DNA of 64,000 nucleotides from Rhodohalobacter mucosus (GTDB lineage Bacteria; Bacteroidota; Rhodothermia; Balneolales; Balneolaceae), in the NCBI RefSeq assembly GCF_003150675.1, contig NZ_QGGB01000009.1, positions 62,001 through 126,000 of the forward strand. The letters are read 5' to 3'. How positions within the stretch are numbered: position 1 is the stretch's first letter; every line of letters begins with the position of its first letter. The position numbers and the translations under genes were made by a program. Shown in pieces: positions 8,768 through 18,320 of the stretch. The notes under the pieces were generated by a model that did not search any database, was not told the DNA's origin, and saw only the letters and a program-made list of their open reading frames with translations.

Positions 8768-8951
8768 GAAAAAAATAGTGTATTTAACTGGTTCGAGCGT
8801 TTAAAATAAAAGATCATGAATGAATTGTATCATTTCTTTTTGCCAAGGCTATGTGAAATTCGTTAAAAAATATAAGCCCTTCACGCTGACCTTTCCGATC
8901 ACGGCCTATTTCATTAAGTTCAGAATCCTTTTCATCAACCAATCCAATCTC

Positions 8952-10349
8952 ATGAAATCGATTCTTACTGTACTCATCTGTTTCTCTTTTCTGATGTTTT
9001 CATCTGAAACATTCGCACAGTCGCACGCAAGCACGGGTGCTTCATCCGCGCCGGTTTACCAGCCGTTTCTCAAGCAACTGGCTGACGGTGTTTCGGCCGA
9101 TCGCCTGGAAACCGACATCCGGATTCTGGCAGGATTTGAAAACCGCCATACGCTGTCCGATACCACTTCCGACACCAAAGGAATCGGTGCTGCACGGCGA
9201 TGGATCAAGCGGGAGTTCGAAAAGATCTCCGAAGAGTGCGGCGGGTGCCTGGAGGTGTTTTATGTGAACGGCACCGTGGGCGGTGAGAACCGCATCCCCG
9301 AACCGGTTCAAATTGTGAACGTGGTGGCGGTTCAGCGCGGAACGGCCGACCCAAACCGGGTGGTGATGATGACCGGGGACATCGACTCCCGGGCGTCGAA
9401 TGTGATGGATGCGGAAACCGACTCACCGGGCGCCAACGACAACGCTTCAGGCATGGCAGGCACCATCGAAGCGGCGAGGGTACTTTCAAAGCATCAGTTT
9501 CCGGGTACCATTGTCTACGCGGGCCTCTCGGGTGAGGAACAGGGCCTGTTTGGCGGAGAGATTGTTGCAGACTATGCGCTTGAAAACAATTGGCGTATCA
9601 AAGCGGTGCTGAACAACGATATGATCGGGAACATTGTGGGGATCAACGGCGTGATCAACAATACCACGGCAAGGGTTTTTTCGGAGGGAACGCGTCCAAC
9701 GGAAACGGATCGTGAAGCCCGCATCCGGCGCTTCACGGGCGGAGAGGTCGATTCGCCTTCACGAAACCTGGCGCGCTATATCCACGTGATGGGCGAGCAG
9801 TATATCGACAATCTGGATGTAATGATGATCTACCGGCTCGACCGCTTTGGCCGGGGCGGACACCACCGGCCTTTCAATGACGTAGGTCTGCCGGCGGTCC
9901 GTATCATGGAAACCAATGAAAATTATAACTGGCAGCACCAGGACATCCGTACGGAAAACGGGATTGAGTACGGTGATGTGATCGAGCACGTCGACTTTGA
10001 CTACGCTGCCAAGCTAACTGCCCTGAATGTGGTGTCGCTGGCCGGCATGGCCAAAGCACCGGCGCCTCCCTCCGGCGTGGAGATCAGCGGTGCGGTGCGG
10101 CCAAGCACCACGCTGAGCTGGGATGCACTCAATCCGGAGCAAAATCCGCAGCTGGAGGGATATAAAGTGTACTGGCGGCTGACCACATCCCCGGTCTGGA
10201 CATATGGGCGCCTGACGGGCAATGTAACCGAGTTTACACTGGAGAATATCGTCATCGACAATTATTTCTTTGGAGTGGCCAGCGTATCGGAAGAGGGGTA
10301 TGAGAGTCCGATTGTATTTCCGGGCCCCATCGGTTCGTTTGGCGATTAA
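8952..10349 (+). CDS. Secreted M28 family metallopeptidase with C-terminal fibronectin-like domain
   Basis: Start set at the ATG at 8952, not the upstream ATG at 8820, because it puts a clean signal peptide (MKSILTVLICFSFLMFSSETFAQ) at the N terminus; this gives 465 residues. The catalytic domain has the M28 layout: MMTGDIDSR for the first metal position, PGANDNASG with the bridging Asp, SGEEQGL with the catalytic Glu and metal Glu, NNDMIGN with the next Asp, and a late HQDI His. The usual first His of the family (G-x-H-x-D) appears here as Asp in TGDIDS, a variant also known in some M28 members (from memory). The last ~90 residues look like a fibronectin type III fold. Probably an aminopeptidase acting outside the cytoplasm. 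Confidence 0.85.
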   Translation: MKSILTVLICFSFLMFSSETFAQSHASTGASSAPVYQPFLKQLADGVSADRLETDIRILAGFENRHTLSDTTSDTKGIGAARRWIKREFEKISEECGGCLEVFYVNGTVGGENRIPEPVQIVNVVAVQRGTADPNRVVMMTGDIDSRASNVMDAETDSPGANDNASGMAGTIEAARVLSKHQFPGTIVYAGLSGEEQGLFGGEIVADYALENNWRIKAVLNNDMIGNIVGINGVINNTTARVFSEGTRPTETDREARIRRFTGGEVDSPSRNLARYIHVMGEQYIDNLDVMMIYRLDRFGRGGHHRPFNDVGLPAVRIMETNENYNWQHQDIRTENGIEYGDVIEHVDFDYAAKLTALNVVSLAGMAKAPAPPSGVEISGAVRPSTTLSWDALNPEQNPQLEGYKVYWRLTTSPVWTYGRLTGNVTEFTLENIVIDNYFFGVASVSEEGYESPIVFPGPIGSFGD

Positions 10350-10370
10350 TCACCTTTCAAAGAGGTATGA

Positions 10371-11828
10371 ATGGCTGAAAAGAATCTCGACTTTACTCCG
10401 GAACAGCTTGAGGTATACATCCGTCATGCAGGCAAGGTTATTCGTGAGCTCTACTCCGAAAAACTGGAAAGGCGTGTTTTCCCGGGTATGGAACCGGACA
10501 AGGTGATGGGGCTTTTCAGGGAACAACTTCCTGAAGAGGGCTTCGATATTTCGGACCTTCTCGAAAAGGTACGAACGGATGTGGTTGGGGCTGCCACCAT
10601 GAACATTGGCCCGCACTACTACGGATACATCACAGGCGGAGGCAACCAGGTTGCAATCCTGGCCGAAATGCTCAGCGCAGCACTCAATCAGAACAACCTG
10701 AAGTGGCACTCCTCACCTGTGAGCACGGAACTGGAAAAGCTTGTGATTCGCTGGGTATCGCAGTTCATCGGCTATCCGGACTCGGCTGCAGGCGCCATTC
10801 TGGACGGCGGCTCAACCGCCAACTTCAACTGCCTGGCTGTGGCGCGAAAAAATATGATGCCGGACCACATGAGCCGCAAGGGACTTTCCGGCATGCCGCC
10901 GATGACGGTATATGTGTCCGCCGAGGGGCACTCCAGCTTCGATAAAGCAGCGGATATGCTGGGTATCGGCCTTGACAACCTTCGGAAAATTCCGGTCGAC
11001 GACAGGTTCCGGATCCGTACCGATCTTTTGAAGAAGCAGGTTGATGATGACCTTTCAAAGGGTTTTCGGCCCATTTGCATCATCGGCATAGCCGGCACCA
11101 CAAACTCCGGAGCCGTGGACGATCTGACAGAATTAGCAGAAATTGCGAAGGATTACGGCATCTGGTACCACGTGGACGCTGCGTACGGCGGGCCCGCTGC
11201 AGCACTCGACAGCGTAGGATATCTGTTTGAAGGAATGGAAATGGCAGACTCCGTGGTCATCAATCCGCACAAATGGCTTTATGTTCCATTCGAGGCTGCG
11301 TGCATATTGGTGAAGGAGCCGGAAAAACTGAGAAAAACGTTCAGCCTCATTCCGGATTACCTGCGTTCGAATGAGGACGGAGGCGGACGGACCGATCTGA
11401 TGGAGTACCAGCTTCCGCTTACAAAAAGTTTTAAGGCCCTGAAGGTGTGGATGACGCTGAAAGCCTACGGTGCAAAACGTCTGCGCGATACCATTCAGGG
11501 TGATATTGAAAATGCCGGGTATCTTGCCCGATTGGTGCAAGATTCAGATGATTTTGAACAGATGGCCCCGGTGCCTCTATCGATCACCTGCTTCAGGTAC
11601 AGGCCTGAGGGAATGAATGATGAGGATGCTGAGCTCATGAACCGCAAACTGGCTCACGCCATCGAACAGGACGGACGCATATTTCTGACGGCTACAAAAA
11701 TAAGCGGCAAAACAGCCCTGCGTACCTGTTTTATCAATCCGCGAACAACTAAGAAAGATGTGGAGTGGATTTTGGAGGTTATAAGGGATGTTGAGGCGGA
11801 TGTAATGCAGCAGAGTTCTCGCAAATAA
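10371..11828 (+). CDS. PLP-dependent group II amino acid decarboxylase
   Basis: A 485-residue fold-type I PLP enzyme. Key elements are GGSTANFNCLAVAR (cofactor phosphate region, about residues 144-157), YHVDAAYGGPAA (Asp contacting the pyridine nitrogen), and NPHKW with the Schiff-base lysine near residue 301. This matches aromatic-L-amino-acid/glutamate decarboxylase-like enzymes (COG0076). Substrate cannot be told from sequence: aromatic amino acids, aspartate, glutamate and cysteine sulfinate are all possible in this family. It begins 21 bp after the M28 peptidase gene and is likely co-transcribed, so peptide breakdown could feed it with amino acids (inference). Confidence 0.88.
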   Translation: MAEKNLDFTPEQLEVYIRHAGKVIRELYSEKLERRVFPGMEPDKVMGLFREQLPEEGFDISDLLEKVRTDVVGAATMNIGPHYYGYITGGGNQVAILAEMLSAALNQNNLKWHSSPVSTELEKLVIRWVSQFIGYPDSAAGAILDGGSTANFNCLAVARKNMMPDHMSRKGLSGMPPMTVYVSAEGHSSFDKAADMLGIGLDNLRKIPVDDRFRIRTDLLKKQVDDDLSKGFRPICIIGIAGTTNSGAVDDLTELAEIAKDYGIWYHVDAAYGGPAAALDSVGYLFEGMEMADSVVINPHKWLYVPFEAACILVKEPEKLRKTFSLIPDYLRSNEDGGGRTDLMEYQLPLTKSFKALKVWMTLKAYGAKRLRDTIQGDIENAGYLARLVQDSDDFEQMAPVPLSITCFRYRPEGMNDEDAELMNRKLAHAIEQDGRIFLTATKISGKTALRTCFINPRTTKKDVEWILEVIRDVEADVMQQSSRK

Positions 11829-11941
11829 GTGCAGAGTTTCACAAAGTGTTTTTGCGCCATTGTTCGACTTTTCTGCCTAAATCAGCCCCGTAGGGATGCC
11901 TATGGCACAAGAGCCCCTGAGAGCTGTAACTCTGCCTCCGA

Positions 11942-12820
11942 TCAACTCTTAATCGGCACATCAACCGAAGACCGGACATGCAGATCCCGTTGGGGAAACG
12001 GGATCTCAATTTCATACTCTTCAAACTTTCTCACAATGGCCTGATTCAGTTCGTTACGCATCCGGTACCGGTCTTTCACATTCGCTACCCATACGCGCAG
12101 CTGCATATCCCATGCGGAATCGCCGAACTCTACAAGATGCACCTGATGTTTTGGATTTTTCATCACATCGGAATGCTCCTCAGCCACTTCGTTCAATGCC
12201 TTCAGGACCTTGTCCAGATCGGAAGAGTAGGACACACCCACGCTTACATCAAGACGAAAAGTGGAGTCTCCGTGAGAATAGTTCACCACATTGTTCTCCA
12301 CAAACTTGGAGTTGGGCACAATGATGGAAATGTTGTTAATCGTCCTGACTTTGGTGGAGCGAATGCTGATTTCGGTTATGTCTCCTTCAATATCATCCAC
12401 CTCCACGCGGTCGCCCACGCTGATGGGCCGCTCGAACATGATTATGAGTCCTGAAATGAAGTTGGAGGTGACGTTTTGAAGTCCAAAACCGATACCAACG
12501 GAAAGGAGGCCGAAGACAACGGCCAGGCTGGTAAGATCTATACCAACAAACTGAAAGGAGATAAGAATACCCAGGATTACAACGATATACTGCCCTACCC
12601 GGGATAGGGTGTACTTGAGGCCGGGGTCGATTTCAAACTTGTCAAGAAATTTACCCTGTAGAAAGCGGCGGGTCATCCCGCCCAGGAACATGAATACGGT
12701 CAGGAATACTATAAATATGACCAAAGAGAGGATTGTTACAGGGGTATCCTTAAGGCTGAAGAGCCTCATGTTCAGAAAATCCTGAATAGAGGCAAAAATT
12801 GTGTTCCAGTCTAATTCCAT
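11942..12820 (-). CDS. MscS family mechanosensitive ion channel
   Basis: A 292-residue protein with three predicted helices in the first ~140 residues and the MscS core after them: a pore-lining segment (GIGFGLQNVTSNFISGLIIMFERPISVGDRVEV) followed by the beta domain (GDITEISIRSTKVRTINNISIIVPNS). The C-terminal cytoplasmic part ends in FPQRDLHVRSS, as in MscS proteins. It opens under membrane tension to release solutes during hypo-osmotic shock. It is unlike the second MscS at 60.8 kb (shorter linker, different pore helix), so the two are paralogues with probably different thresholds. Convergent with the decarboxylase gene. Confidence 0.88.
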   Translation of the reverse strand: MELDWNTIFASIQDFLNMRLFSLKDTPVTILSLVIFIVFLTVFMFLGGMTRRFLQGKFLDKFEIDPGLKYTLSRVGQYIVVILGILISFQFVGIDLTSLAVVFGLLSVGIGFGLQNVTSNFISGLIIMFERPISVGDRVEVDDIEGDITEISIRSTKVRTINNISIIVPNSKFVENNVVNYSHGDSTFRLDVSVGVSYSSDLDKVLKALNEVAEEHSDVMKNPKHQVHLVEFGDSAWDMQLRVWVANVKDRYRMRNELNQAIVRKFEEYEIEIPFPQRDLHVRSSVDVPIKS

Positions 12821-13065
12821 ATGCAGAGAGCAGGTTTGATAGGGTGATAAGTCTATCTAAAGATTCTGAAAGATCAAAATGGTGATCAGGACGGTCATAT
12901 CATGGGTGTTCCATCTGCGATAGCAATGCCCATGAAGGCAGCTTCCAATTGAATCAATTTTCGGTTTGCTTAAGTATACGGTTGGATACGTATTGCAGGA
13001 TCAGGGGAACCCGGTATCAAAATAATAGCTTATTATCAGTTCCTTAATAACAAATCCAGATAAGG

Positions 13066-14433
13066 TTGTCTTTGAAAGAGAATAAAAGGAGTGCATTCGG
13101 AACCGAGCCTTTGGGGCAGCTGCTTCGCCAACAGGCAATACCCGCTTCGGCCGGTATTCTGGTGATGTCGATATATGGAATCGTGGATACGATTTTTGTC
13201 GGCCTATGGGTAGGATCTCTGGGTATTGCAGCCATTACGGTTGTACAGCCGATTACTTTTTTTATCGCAAGTATCGGTATGGCTATCGGAGTGGGCGGGG
13301 CATCCATCATATCCAGAGCATTCGGAGAAGGTAATGACGGCCGTGCATTCCGCACATTTGGCAACCAGGTGGGAATGACCCTGACGTTCGGCATTCTTTT
13401 TGTACTGATAGGTTTTCTGTTTATTGAACCTGTACTAAGTCTGTTTGGCGGACGCGGCGAAGTTACCGGGCCTGCCCGTGAGTATTTTGAGATTGTACTT
13501 CTGGGAGTGCCGTTCCTGGCCTGGGCGATGATGAGCAACAACGTGATCCGGGCTGAAGGCTATCCAAGGGTGGCCATGATGGTGCTGGTGGTTCCCGCTA
13601 TCGTCAACATAGTTCTGGACCCCGTGTTTATCATCTGGCTCGACATGGGGATTGCCGGTGCGGCCTGGGCCACAACTTTGTCCTACATTGCAAGTGCAGC
13701 CTTTTCAACATGGTTCTTCAGAAGGGGAGGTTCCCAGATGAGCCTTGACCTGAAATCGCTCCGGCCGGATGTACCCATACTCAAAGAGATGTTTTCGTTA
13801 GGATCGGTGACATTTGCAAGGCAGGGAACCATCAGCATACTCTCCATTATTCTGAACAACTCCCTTTTTGTGTATGGCGGCGAACTGGGTCTTTCGATTT
13901 ACGGTATCATCGGCCGTCTGCTAATGTTCACAAACTTTCCGGTTTTGGGGATAACGCAGGGATTCATACCGATTGTGGGATATAATTATGGAGCGGGTCT
14001 GATGGAGCGTGTTAACCGGCTGATTCGCCTCTCAATGACGTCCGCCACCCTGATTTCTTTTGCCATCTTTGCCGTTATCATGATCTTTGCACCCTATATT
14101 GTATCGGTCTTTACAAATGACCCCGCTCTGATAGAGCAAACAATACCCTCACTTCGCAAGGTTTTTCTGGCCACCCCTCTTCTTGCAATTAACCTGTTAG
14201 GCGGAGCCTATTTCCAGGCTGTTGGACGGGCAAAGCCGGCTTTTATTCTATCGCTTTCCAAACAGGGCTTTTTACTTATTCCGTTGATCCTATTACTGCC
14301 GCTGGAGTTTGGAATTGACGGTATCTGGTATGCTTTCCCCATTGCCGATCTGGGTGCTGCGGGTATCACGGGGTACTACTTCAAATATCACAGAAACAAA
14401 GATGGAAGCCATGAAACCGATGCATCCGGCTAA
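13066..14433 (+). CDS. MATE family efflux transporter
   Basis: A 455-residue, 12-helix transporter of the MATE family: an N-terminal PASAGILVMSIYGIVDTIFVG segment, the repeated second half (GSVTFARQGTISILSIILNNSLFVYG), and GITQGFIPIVGYNYGAG near the middle, all typical. These exporters use Na+ or H+ to extrude cationic drugs or metabolites. I place the start at the TTG at 13066; the previous in-frame ATG is absent and an AAGG lies just before it. It is a different MATE from the one at 55.2 kb. Substrate unknown. It lies next to glgP but in the opposite direction, so a shared role is not implied. Confidence 0.87.
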   Translation: MSLKENKRSAFGTEPLGQLLRQQAIPASAGILVMSIYGIVDTIFVGLWVGSLGIAAITVVQPITFFIASIGMAIGVGGASIISRAFGEGNDGRAFRTFGNQVGMTLTFGILFVLIGFLFIEPVLSLFGGRGEVTGPAREYFEIVLLGVPFLAWAMMSNNVIRAEGYPRVAMMVLVVPAIVNIVLDPVFIIWLDMGIAGAAWATTLSYIASAAFSTWFFRRGGSQMSLDLKSLRPDVPILKEMFSLGSVTFARQGTISILSIILNNSLFVYGGELGLSIYGIIGRLLMFTNFPVLGITQGFIPIVGYNYGAGLMERVNRLIRLSMTSATLISFAIFAVIMIFAPYIVSVFTNDPALIEQTIPSLRKVFLATPLLAINLLGGAYFQAVGRAKPAFILSLSKQGFLLIPLILLLPLEFGIDGIWYAFPIADLGAAGITGYYFKYHRNKDGSHETDASG

Positions 14434-14468
14434 TGAGAGTTCTACGGACAATACCCAAAGAGCAGAAA

Positions 14469-16928
14469 CTAATCTGCTACCTTCACATTCCAGATTTCTT
14501 CCGCATAATCCCGGATGGTGCGGTCGGATGAGAATTTACCCACACGTGCGGTATTGAGCAGCGCTTTTCGGTTCCACTCATCCTGATTTCTGAAGAGATC
14601 ATCCACTTTTTCCTGGGTTTTAACATACTCCTCGTAATCTGCAAGTACCAGAAAGTAGTCGCCCTTGTGCAGCAGAGAGTCAATGATAGGCTGATACAGT
14701 TCCTTGTCTTCATTGAAAAATCCGTCACGGATCTGGTCTACTGCCTGTTTCAGCTCCTCGTTTTTCTCATAATAGGTCCAGGGGTTGTATCCCTCGTGCC
14801 TGAGGCGGTCCACATCGTCTACGGTGTTACCGAAGATGAATATATTTTCATCGCCTACTTCTTCCTTGATCTCAACATTTGCGCCGTCAAGGGTGCCTAT
14901 GGTGAGCGCACCGTTGAGGGCAAACTTCATATTACCCGTGCCTGATGCCTCAAAACCGGCCGTAGAAATCTGCTCCGAGAGGTTGGCGGACGGAATCATT
15001 TTCTCGGCAAGGGTTACGCTGTAATTTTCCAGAAAAAGGAATTTCAGCTTGTCACCAACATCCGGGTCATTATTAATTTTTTCACCCACGTCATTCATCA
15101 GTTTGATGAATAGTTTGGCCATGGTGTAGCCCGGTGCAGCTTTGCCGGCAACCAGAAGTGTTCGCGGAACAAAATCTCCATCCGGATTAGCCTTGATTCG
15201 GTTGTATTGGGTGATGGCGTAAAGCGTGAACATAAGCTGACGCTTGTATTCATGAATTCGCTTGATCTGAATATCAAACATGGACGAGGTGTTGATCTTA
15301 ATGCCACGCTTGTCATGTATATACTCGGCCATCTTTTTCTTATTGCTCTGCTTGATGGCAGCAAACTTCTTCATGAAAGCCTTGTCATCAGTGTACGACT
15401 CAAGCTTTTTAAGCTGATCGAGATGAGTAACCCACTCCTCACCAATTTTGTCCGTAATGAGAGCAGACAGTTCCCGGTTACACTGACGGAGCCATCGCCT
15501 TGGTGTAATGCCGTTGGTCTTGTTGGTGAACCGTTCGGGGAAGATTTCATAAAAATCCCGAAAGAGCGTCTTCTTCAGCAAATCGCTGTGAAGTGCTGCT
15601 ACGCCGTTGGTTTTGTGAGATCCCACAATTCCAAGCGATGCCATGTGAACAACCGGATCTTCACCCTCCCCCACAATAGAAAGCCTGCTGATTTTACCCC
15701 GGTCATCACCGATTTTCTCCTGCACATGCTGCAGAAAACGCCTGTTGATTTCATAGATGATTTGAAGGTGGCGCGGTAAAAGGTTTCGCAGCAGCGATAC
15801 CGGCCATTTCTCCAAAGCTTCTGGAAGGAGGGTATGGTTGGTGTAGGCCATCGTTTTAACCGTGATGTCCCAGGCCTGGTCCCAGGAGAGCCCCTCTTCG
15901 TCAACAAGTACTCGCATCAGTTCCGGTATGGCGAGATTGGGGTGTGTATCATTGCACTGAATGGCCACTTTTTCAGGCAGTTTGCGCCAGTCATCGTTTG
16001 TTTTACGGAACCTGCGCAGGATATCCTTCATTGAGGCCATCACCAAAAAGAACTCCTGTTTGAGGCGAAGCTCCTGTCCGCGAAACATCTTGTCATTGGG
16101 ATAGAGAACCCTCGATATATTTTCATTCAGTTGGGTGTCGCGTACGGCATCGATATACTGCCCCTGGTTAAAGCTTTTCAGATCGATCGATGACGATGAC
16201 GAAGCTTTCCAGAGACGCAAATTGTTCACTACATCATTTTTGAATCCGGGTATCGGTGTATCGTAGGCTACCGCCAGAACATCGTGGGTATTCTCCCATT
16301 TAAATTTCAGGTCACCGTTGCCGTCATTGTAAGCCCGTGAATGCCCGTAAAAAGGGACATTGTACTGAGTTTTTGACCGAACTACATCCCACGGATTGCC
16401 ATAACGCAACCAGAGATCGGGTTTTTCAACCTGGTAGCCGTTCTCGATTTGCTGGTAGAAAATGCCAAAATCATAGCGAATGCCGTATCCTATCGCCGGG
16501 ATACCAAGAGTGGCCATTGAGTCGAGAAAGCAGGCTGCAAGGCGGCCCAGGCCGCCGTTCCCTAATCCTGCATCCCATTCCGCATTACGGACCTTGTCAT
16601 AATCCAGGCCGGCCTCTTCCATGGCCTCGGCCGCTTCATCCTGCACGCCCAGGTTAACCAGCATATTGTCGAGCAGCCGGCCGATGAGATACTCCATGGA
16701 CAGGTAATAAACGCGTTTGGACTCATTTTTATAGTAGCCCTGCTGCGTCTCAATCCACCGGTCGTGAAGGCGATCCATTACAGAAAGTACAACACTGCGG
16801 TAGTTGTCCCAGTTGGTGGAAGAGTACTCGTCTTTGGCAAGCGTATAACGAAGATGCTGCCTGATGTCTTCTCGCAGGTCATCTTTGTTCATTCCGCTGC
16901 GGGGATGTATTGTTTTCTTGCTGCTCAT
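14469..16928 (-). CDS. glgP: Glycogen/maltodextrin phosphorylase
   Basis: An 819-residue GT35 phosphorylase, full length (family ~800-850). It has GNGGLGRLAACFLDSMATL near residues 123-141 and the PLP-lysine region EASGTGNMKFALNGALTIGTLDGANVEI, with the lysine at about residue 668. It releases glucose 1-phosphate from alpha-1,4 glucan chain ends using inorganic phosphate. In this window it cooperates with GlgB and MalQ (26.5-30.4 kb), though it is not in their operon. The N-terminal helix ends in HLRYTLAKDEYSST, typical of bacterial phosphorylases. It is convergent with the MATE gene. Confidence 0.96.
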   Translation of the reverse strand: MSSKKTIHPRSGMNKDDLREDIRQHLRYTLAKDEYSSTNWDNYRSVVLSVMDRLHDRWIETQQGYYKNESKRVYYLSMEYLIGRLLDNMLVNLGVQDEAAEAMEEAGLDYDKVRNAEWDAGLGNGGLGRLAACFLDSMATLGIPAIGYGIRYDFGIFYQQIENGYQVEKPDLWLRYGNPWDVVRSKTQYNVPFYGHSRAYNDGNGDLKFKWENTHDVLAVAYDTPIPGFKNDVVNNLRLWKASSSSSIDLKSFNQGQYIDAVRDTQLNENISRVLYPNDKMFRGQELRLKQEFFLVMASMKDILRRFRKTNDDWRKLPEKVAIQCNDTHPNLAIPELMRVLVDEEGLSWDQAWDITVKTMAYTNHTLLPEALEKWPVSLLRNLLPRHLQIIYEINRRFLQHVQEKIGDDRGKISRLSIVGEGEDPVVHMASLGIVGSHKTNGVAALHSDLLKKTLFRDFYEIFPERFTNKTNGITPRRWLRQCNRELSALITDKIGEEWVTHLDQLKKLESYTDDKAFMKKFAAIKQSNKKKMAEYIHDKRGIKINTSSMFDIQIKRIHEYKRQLMFTLYAITQYNRIKANPDGDFVPRTLLVAGKAAPGYTMAKLFIKLMNDVGEKINNDPDVGDKLKFLFLENYSVTLAEKMIPSANLSEQISTAGFEASGTGNMKFALNGALTIGTLDGANVEIKEEVGDENIFIFGNTVDDVDRLRHEGYNPWTYYEKNEELKQAVDQIRDGFFNEDKELYQPIIDSLLHKGDYFLVLADYEEYVKTQEKVDDLFRNQDEWNRKALLNTARVGKFSSDRTIRDYAEEIWNVKVAD

Positions 16929-16972
16929 ATTGTGATGGATTTATTGTGTAAAATCGTAATTGTTAATTGCAT

Positions 16973-17036
16973 AAAGGCAAAAGGCGCTGGCTGATGTCTG
17001 AAAGCTGACGGCCTCTGCCTTTTCACTTTTGCCTTT
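16973..17036. repeat. Large inverted repeat between glgP and ispE
   Basis: An 11-bp perfect inverted repeat, AAAGGCAAAAG at 16973-16983 and CTTTTGCCTTT at 17026-17036, separated by 42 bp. A T-rich run follows at 17034-17038 on the plus strand and an A-rich run precedes it. It sits just downstream of ispE (minus strand). It could act as a terminator, but the sequence also resembles the AAAGGCAAAAGG class of short dispersed repeats, which I know only by memory from other genomes. Confidence 0.5.
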
Positions 17037-17054
17037 TTACTCCAACGCCCTGAT

Positions 17055-17927
17055 CTAACCCTTCAAATAAATGCCATAATCCGGCTTAAATCCCGGCCGT
17101 GTAATATGTACGGAAAATCCAAGCTTATGAAACGACTCGTATGCATTAATTGCAACAAAATCCTGATCGAAAATACCAAATACCGTGGAACCGCTTCCGC
17201 TCATGGCAGAGTAGGATGCGCCAAAGTCATAAAGCTGGTCTTTTATATTGCCTATAAGCTCGTGACGGGCAATTACAGGTCCCTCAAGGTCGTTAACCAG
17301 CAGGTAGCGCCACTCCTCCAAATCCTCCTCCAAAAGCACGCCTTTTATAGAAAAATCGGGCTCGGGGTTAGGTATACATCCGGCATAAGCTTCCGGGGTT
17401 GAACTTTCAAAGCCTGGCCATACAGTAACAATCCATGCATCCGGCTGGATGTCGGCAGGCTCAATATCCTGCCCGAGTCCCGTGCCTATTCCGGGGGTAC
17501 CTTTAATAAAAAAGGGAACATCAGCTCCCAGCGAACGGCTCAAATCAATCAACTCTTCGTCGCTCAGCCCGGCATTTTCCAGTTTATTAAGCATGCGAAA
17601 CGTGAGCGCAGCATTACTGCTGCCGCCCCCAAGACCGGCGCCTGCAGGGATTTTTTTATCGATGCGGAACGTGTACTCGTTTTTAAGCCCCACATATTGA
17701 TCGAACATTCTGTAAGCACGTGTTACCAGGTTTGACTCATCGGCCGGTATGTCCGGGTTGGAAAATTCAAGTACATAGGCATCGGATGCCGATACCTCGA
17801 AACGATCGCTCCACTCAATGAAACAGAACCCTGTTTCTATCCGATGATACCCCGTTGGGAGCTTTTCCAACACATGAAGGCCAAGGTTTATCTTTCCAAA
17901 TGAATCAGCGATCCATAAATCATTCAT
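17055..17927 (-). CDS. ispE: 4-diphosphocytidyl-2-C-methyl-D-erythritol kinase
   Basis: A 290-residue GHMP-family kinase of the MEP isoprenoid pathway, phosphorylating CDP-methylerythritol at position 2. Visible motifs: catalytic Lys12 in GKINLGLH (residues 11-18), the ATP-binding GAGLGGGSSNAA (96-107), Asp136 in SLGADVPFF, and the C-terminal GASYSAMSGSGSTVF motif. Length fits the family. It is followed on the same strand by glgP and preceded (42 bp) by the SemiSWEET gene, so it may share an mRNA with the upstream genes. This implies the organism uses the MEP pathway. Confidence 0.94.
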   Translation of the reverse strand: MNDLWIADSFGKINLGLHVLEKLPTGYHRIETGFCFIEWSDRFEVSASDAYVLEFSNPDIPADESNLVTRAYRMFDQYVGLKNEYTFRIDKKIPAGAGLGGGSSNAALTFRMLNKLENAGLSDEELIDLSRSLGADVPFFIKGTPGIGTGLGQDIEPADIQPDAWIVTVWPGFESSTPEAYAGCIPNPEPDFSIKGVLLEEDLEEWRYLLVNDLEGPVIARHELIGNIKDQLYDFGASYSAMSGSGSTVFGIFDQDFVAINAYESFHKLGFSVHITRPGFKPDYGIYLKG

Positions 17928-17968
17928 AGTTTTTCGGGAAGTCAGATCGTTAGTATCTGCAGGTCAGG

Positions 17969-18280
17969 TTACTCTGAATCGGGACCAATGTTTTTTCCGG
18001 CAGCAGAGGGAACGGGAGAAACGGATTCCCTGAATGTTAGTTTAAAAAAGAGAATACTCAGGGCAAGAACAAGTGTCGCCAGATTTGTGAGAATAATTGG
18101 TAAATCGGAAATAAGCAGGCCGTATGTCAGCCAAAGTGCCACACCGGTACAAAATATTGTGTACATACCGAGTGAAAGATCTTTTGCAGACCGGGATCTC
18201 CACGTTTTGATAACCTGTGGAAGAAAAGCGATCGTGGTGCAAAAACCGGCAGCGAGACCTATTAGGGTAACGGATTCCAT
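17969..18280 (-). CDS. SemiSWEET sugar transporter
   Basis: A 103-residue protein with three predicted helices (about residues 4-22, 39-57 and 62-82) in the SemiSWEET pattern: an early PQ motif (FLPQVIKTWRSRS, residues 20-32) followed by SLGMYTIF and a middle helix with LWLTYG. SemiSWEETs form dimers that move sugars down a gradient across the cytoplasmic membrane. It sits between the CCA-adding enzyme gene (40 bp upstream) and ispE (42 bp downstream), all on the minus strand. Whether sugars are truly the substrate here is inferred only from the family. Confidence 0.8.
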   Translation of the reverse strand: MESVTLIGLAAGFCTTIAFLPQVIKTWRSRSAKDLSLGMYTIFCTGVALWLTYGLLISDLPIILTNLATLVLALSILFFKLTFRESVSPVPSAAGKNIGPDSE

Positions 18281-18320
18281 AGAAAAATATCGTTGTTTGT
18301 TGAGTGCGCAGTCAGCACGT

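Noticed and set aside
8820-8951. Longer N-terminus for the M28 peptidase
   Set aside because: The added 44 residues precede a perfect signal peptide; the downstream ATG at 8952 fits an exported protein better.
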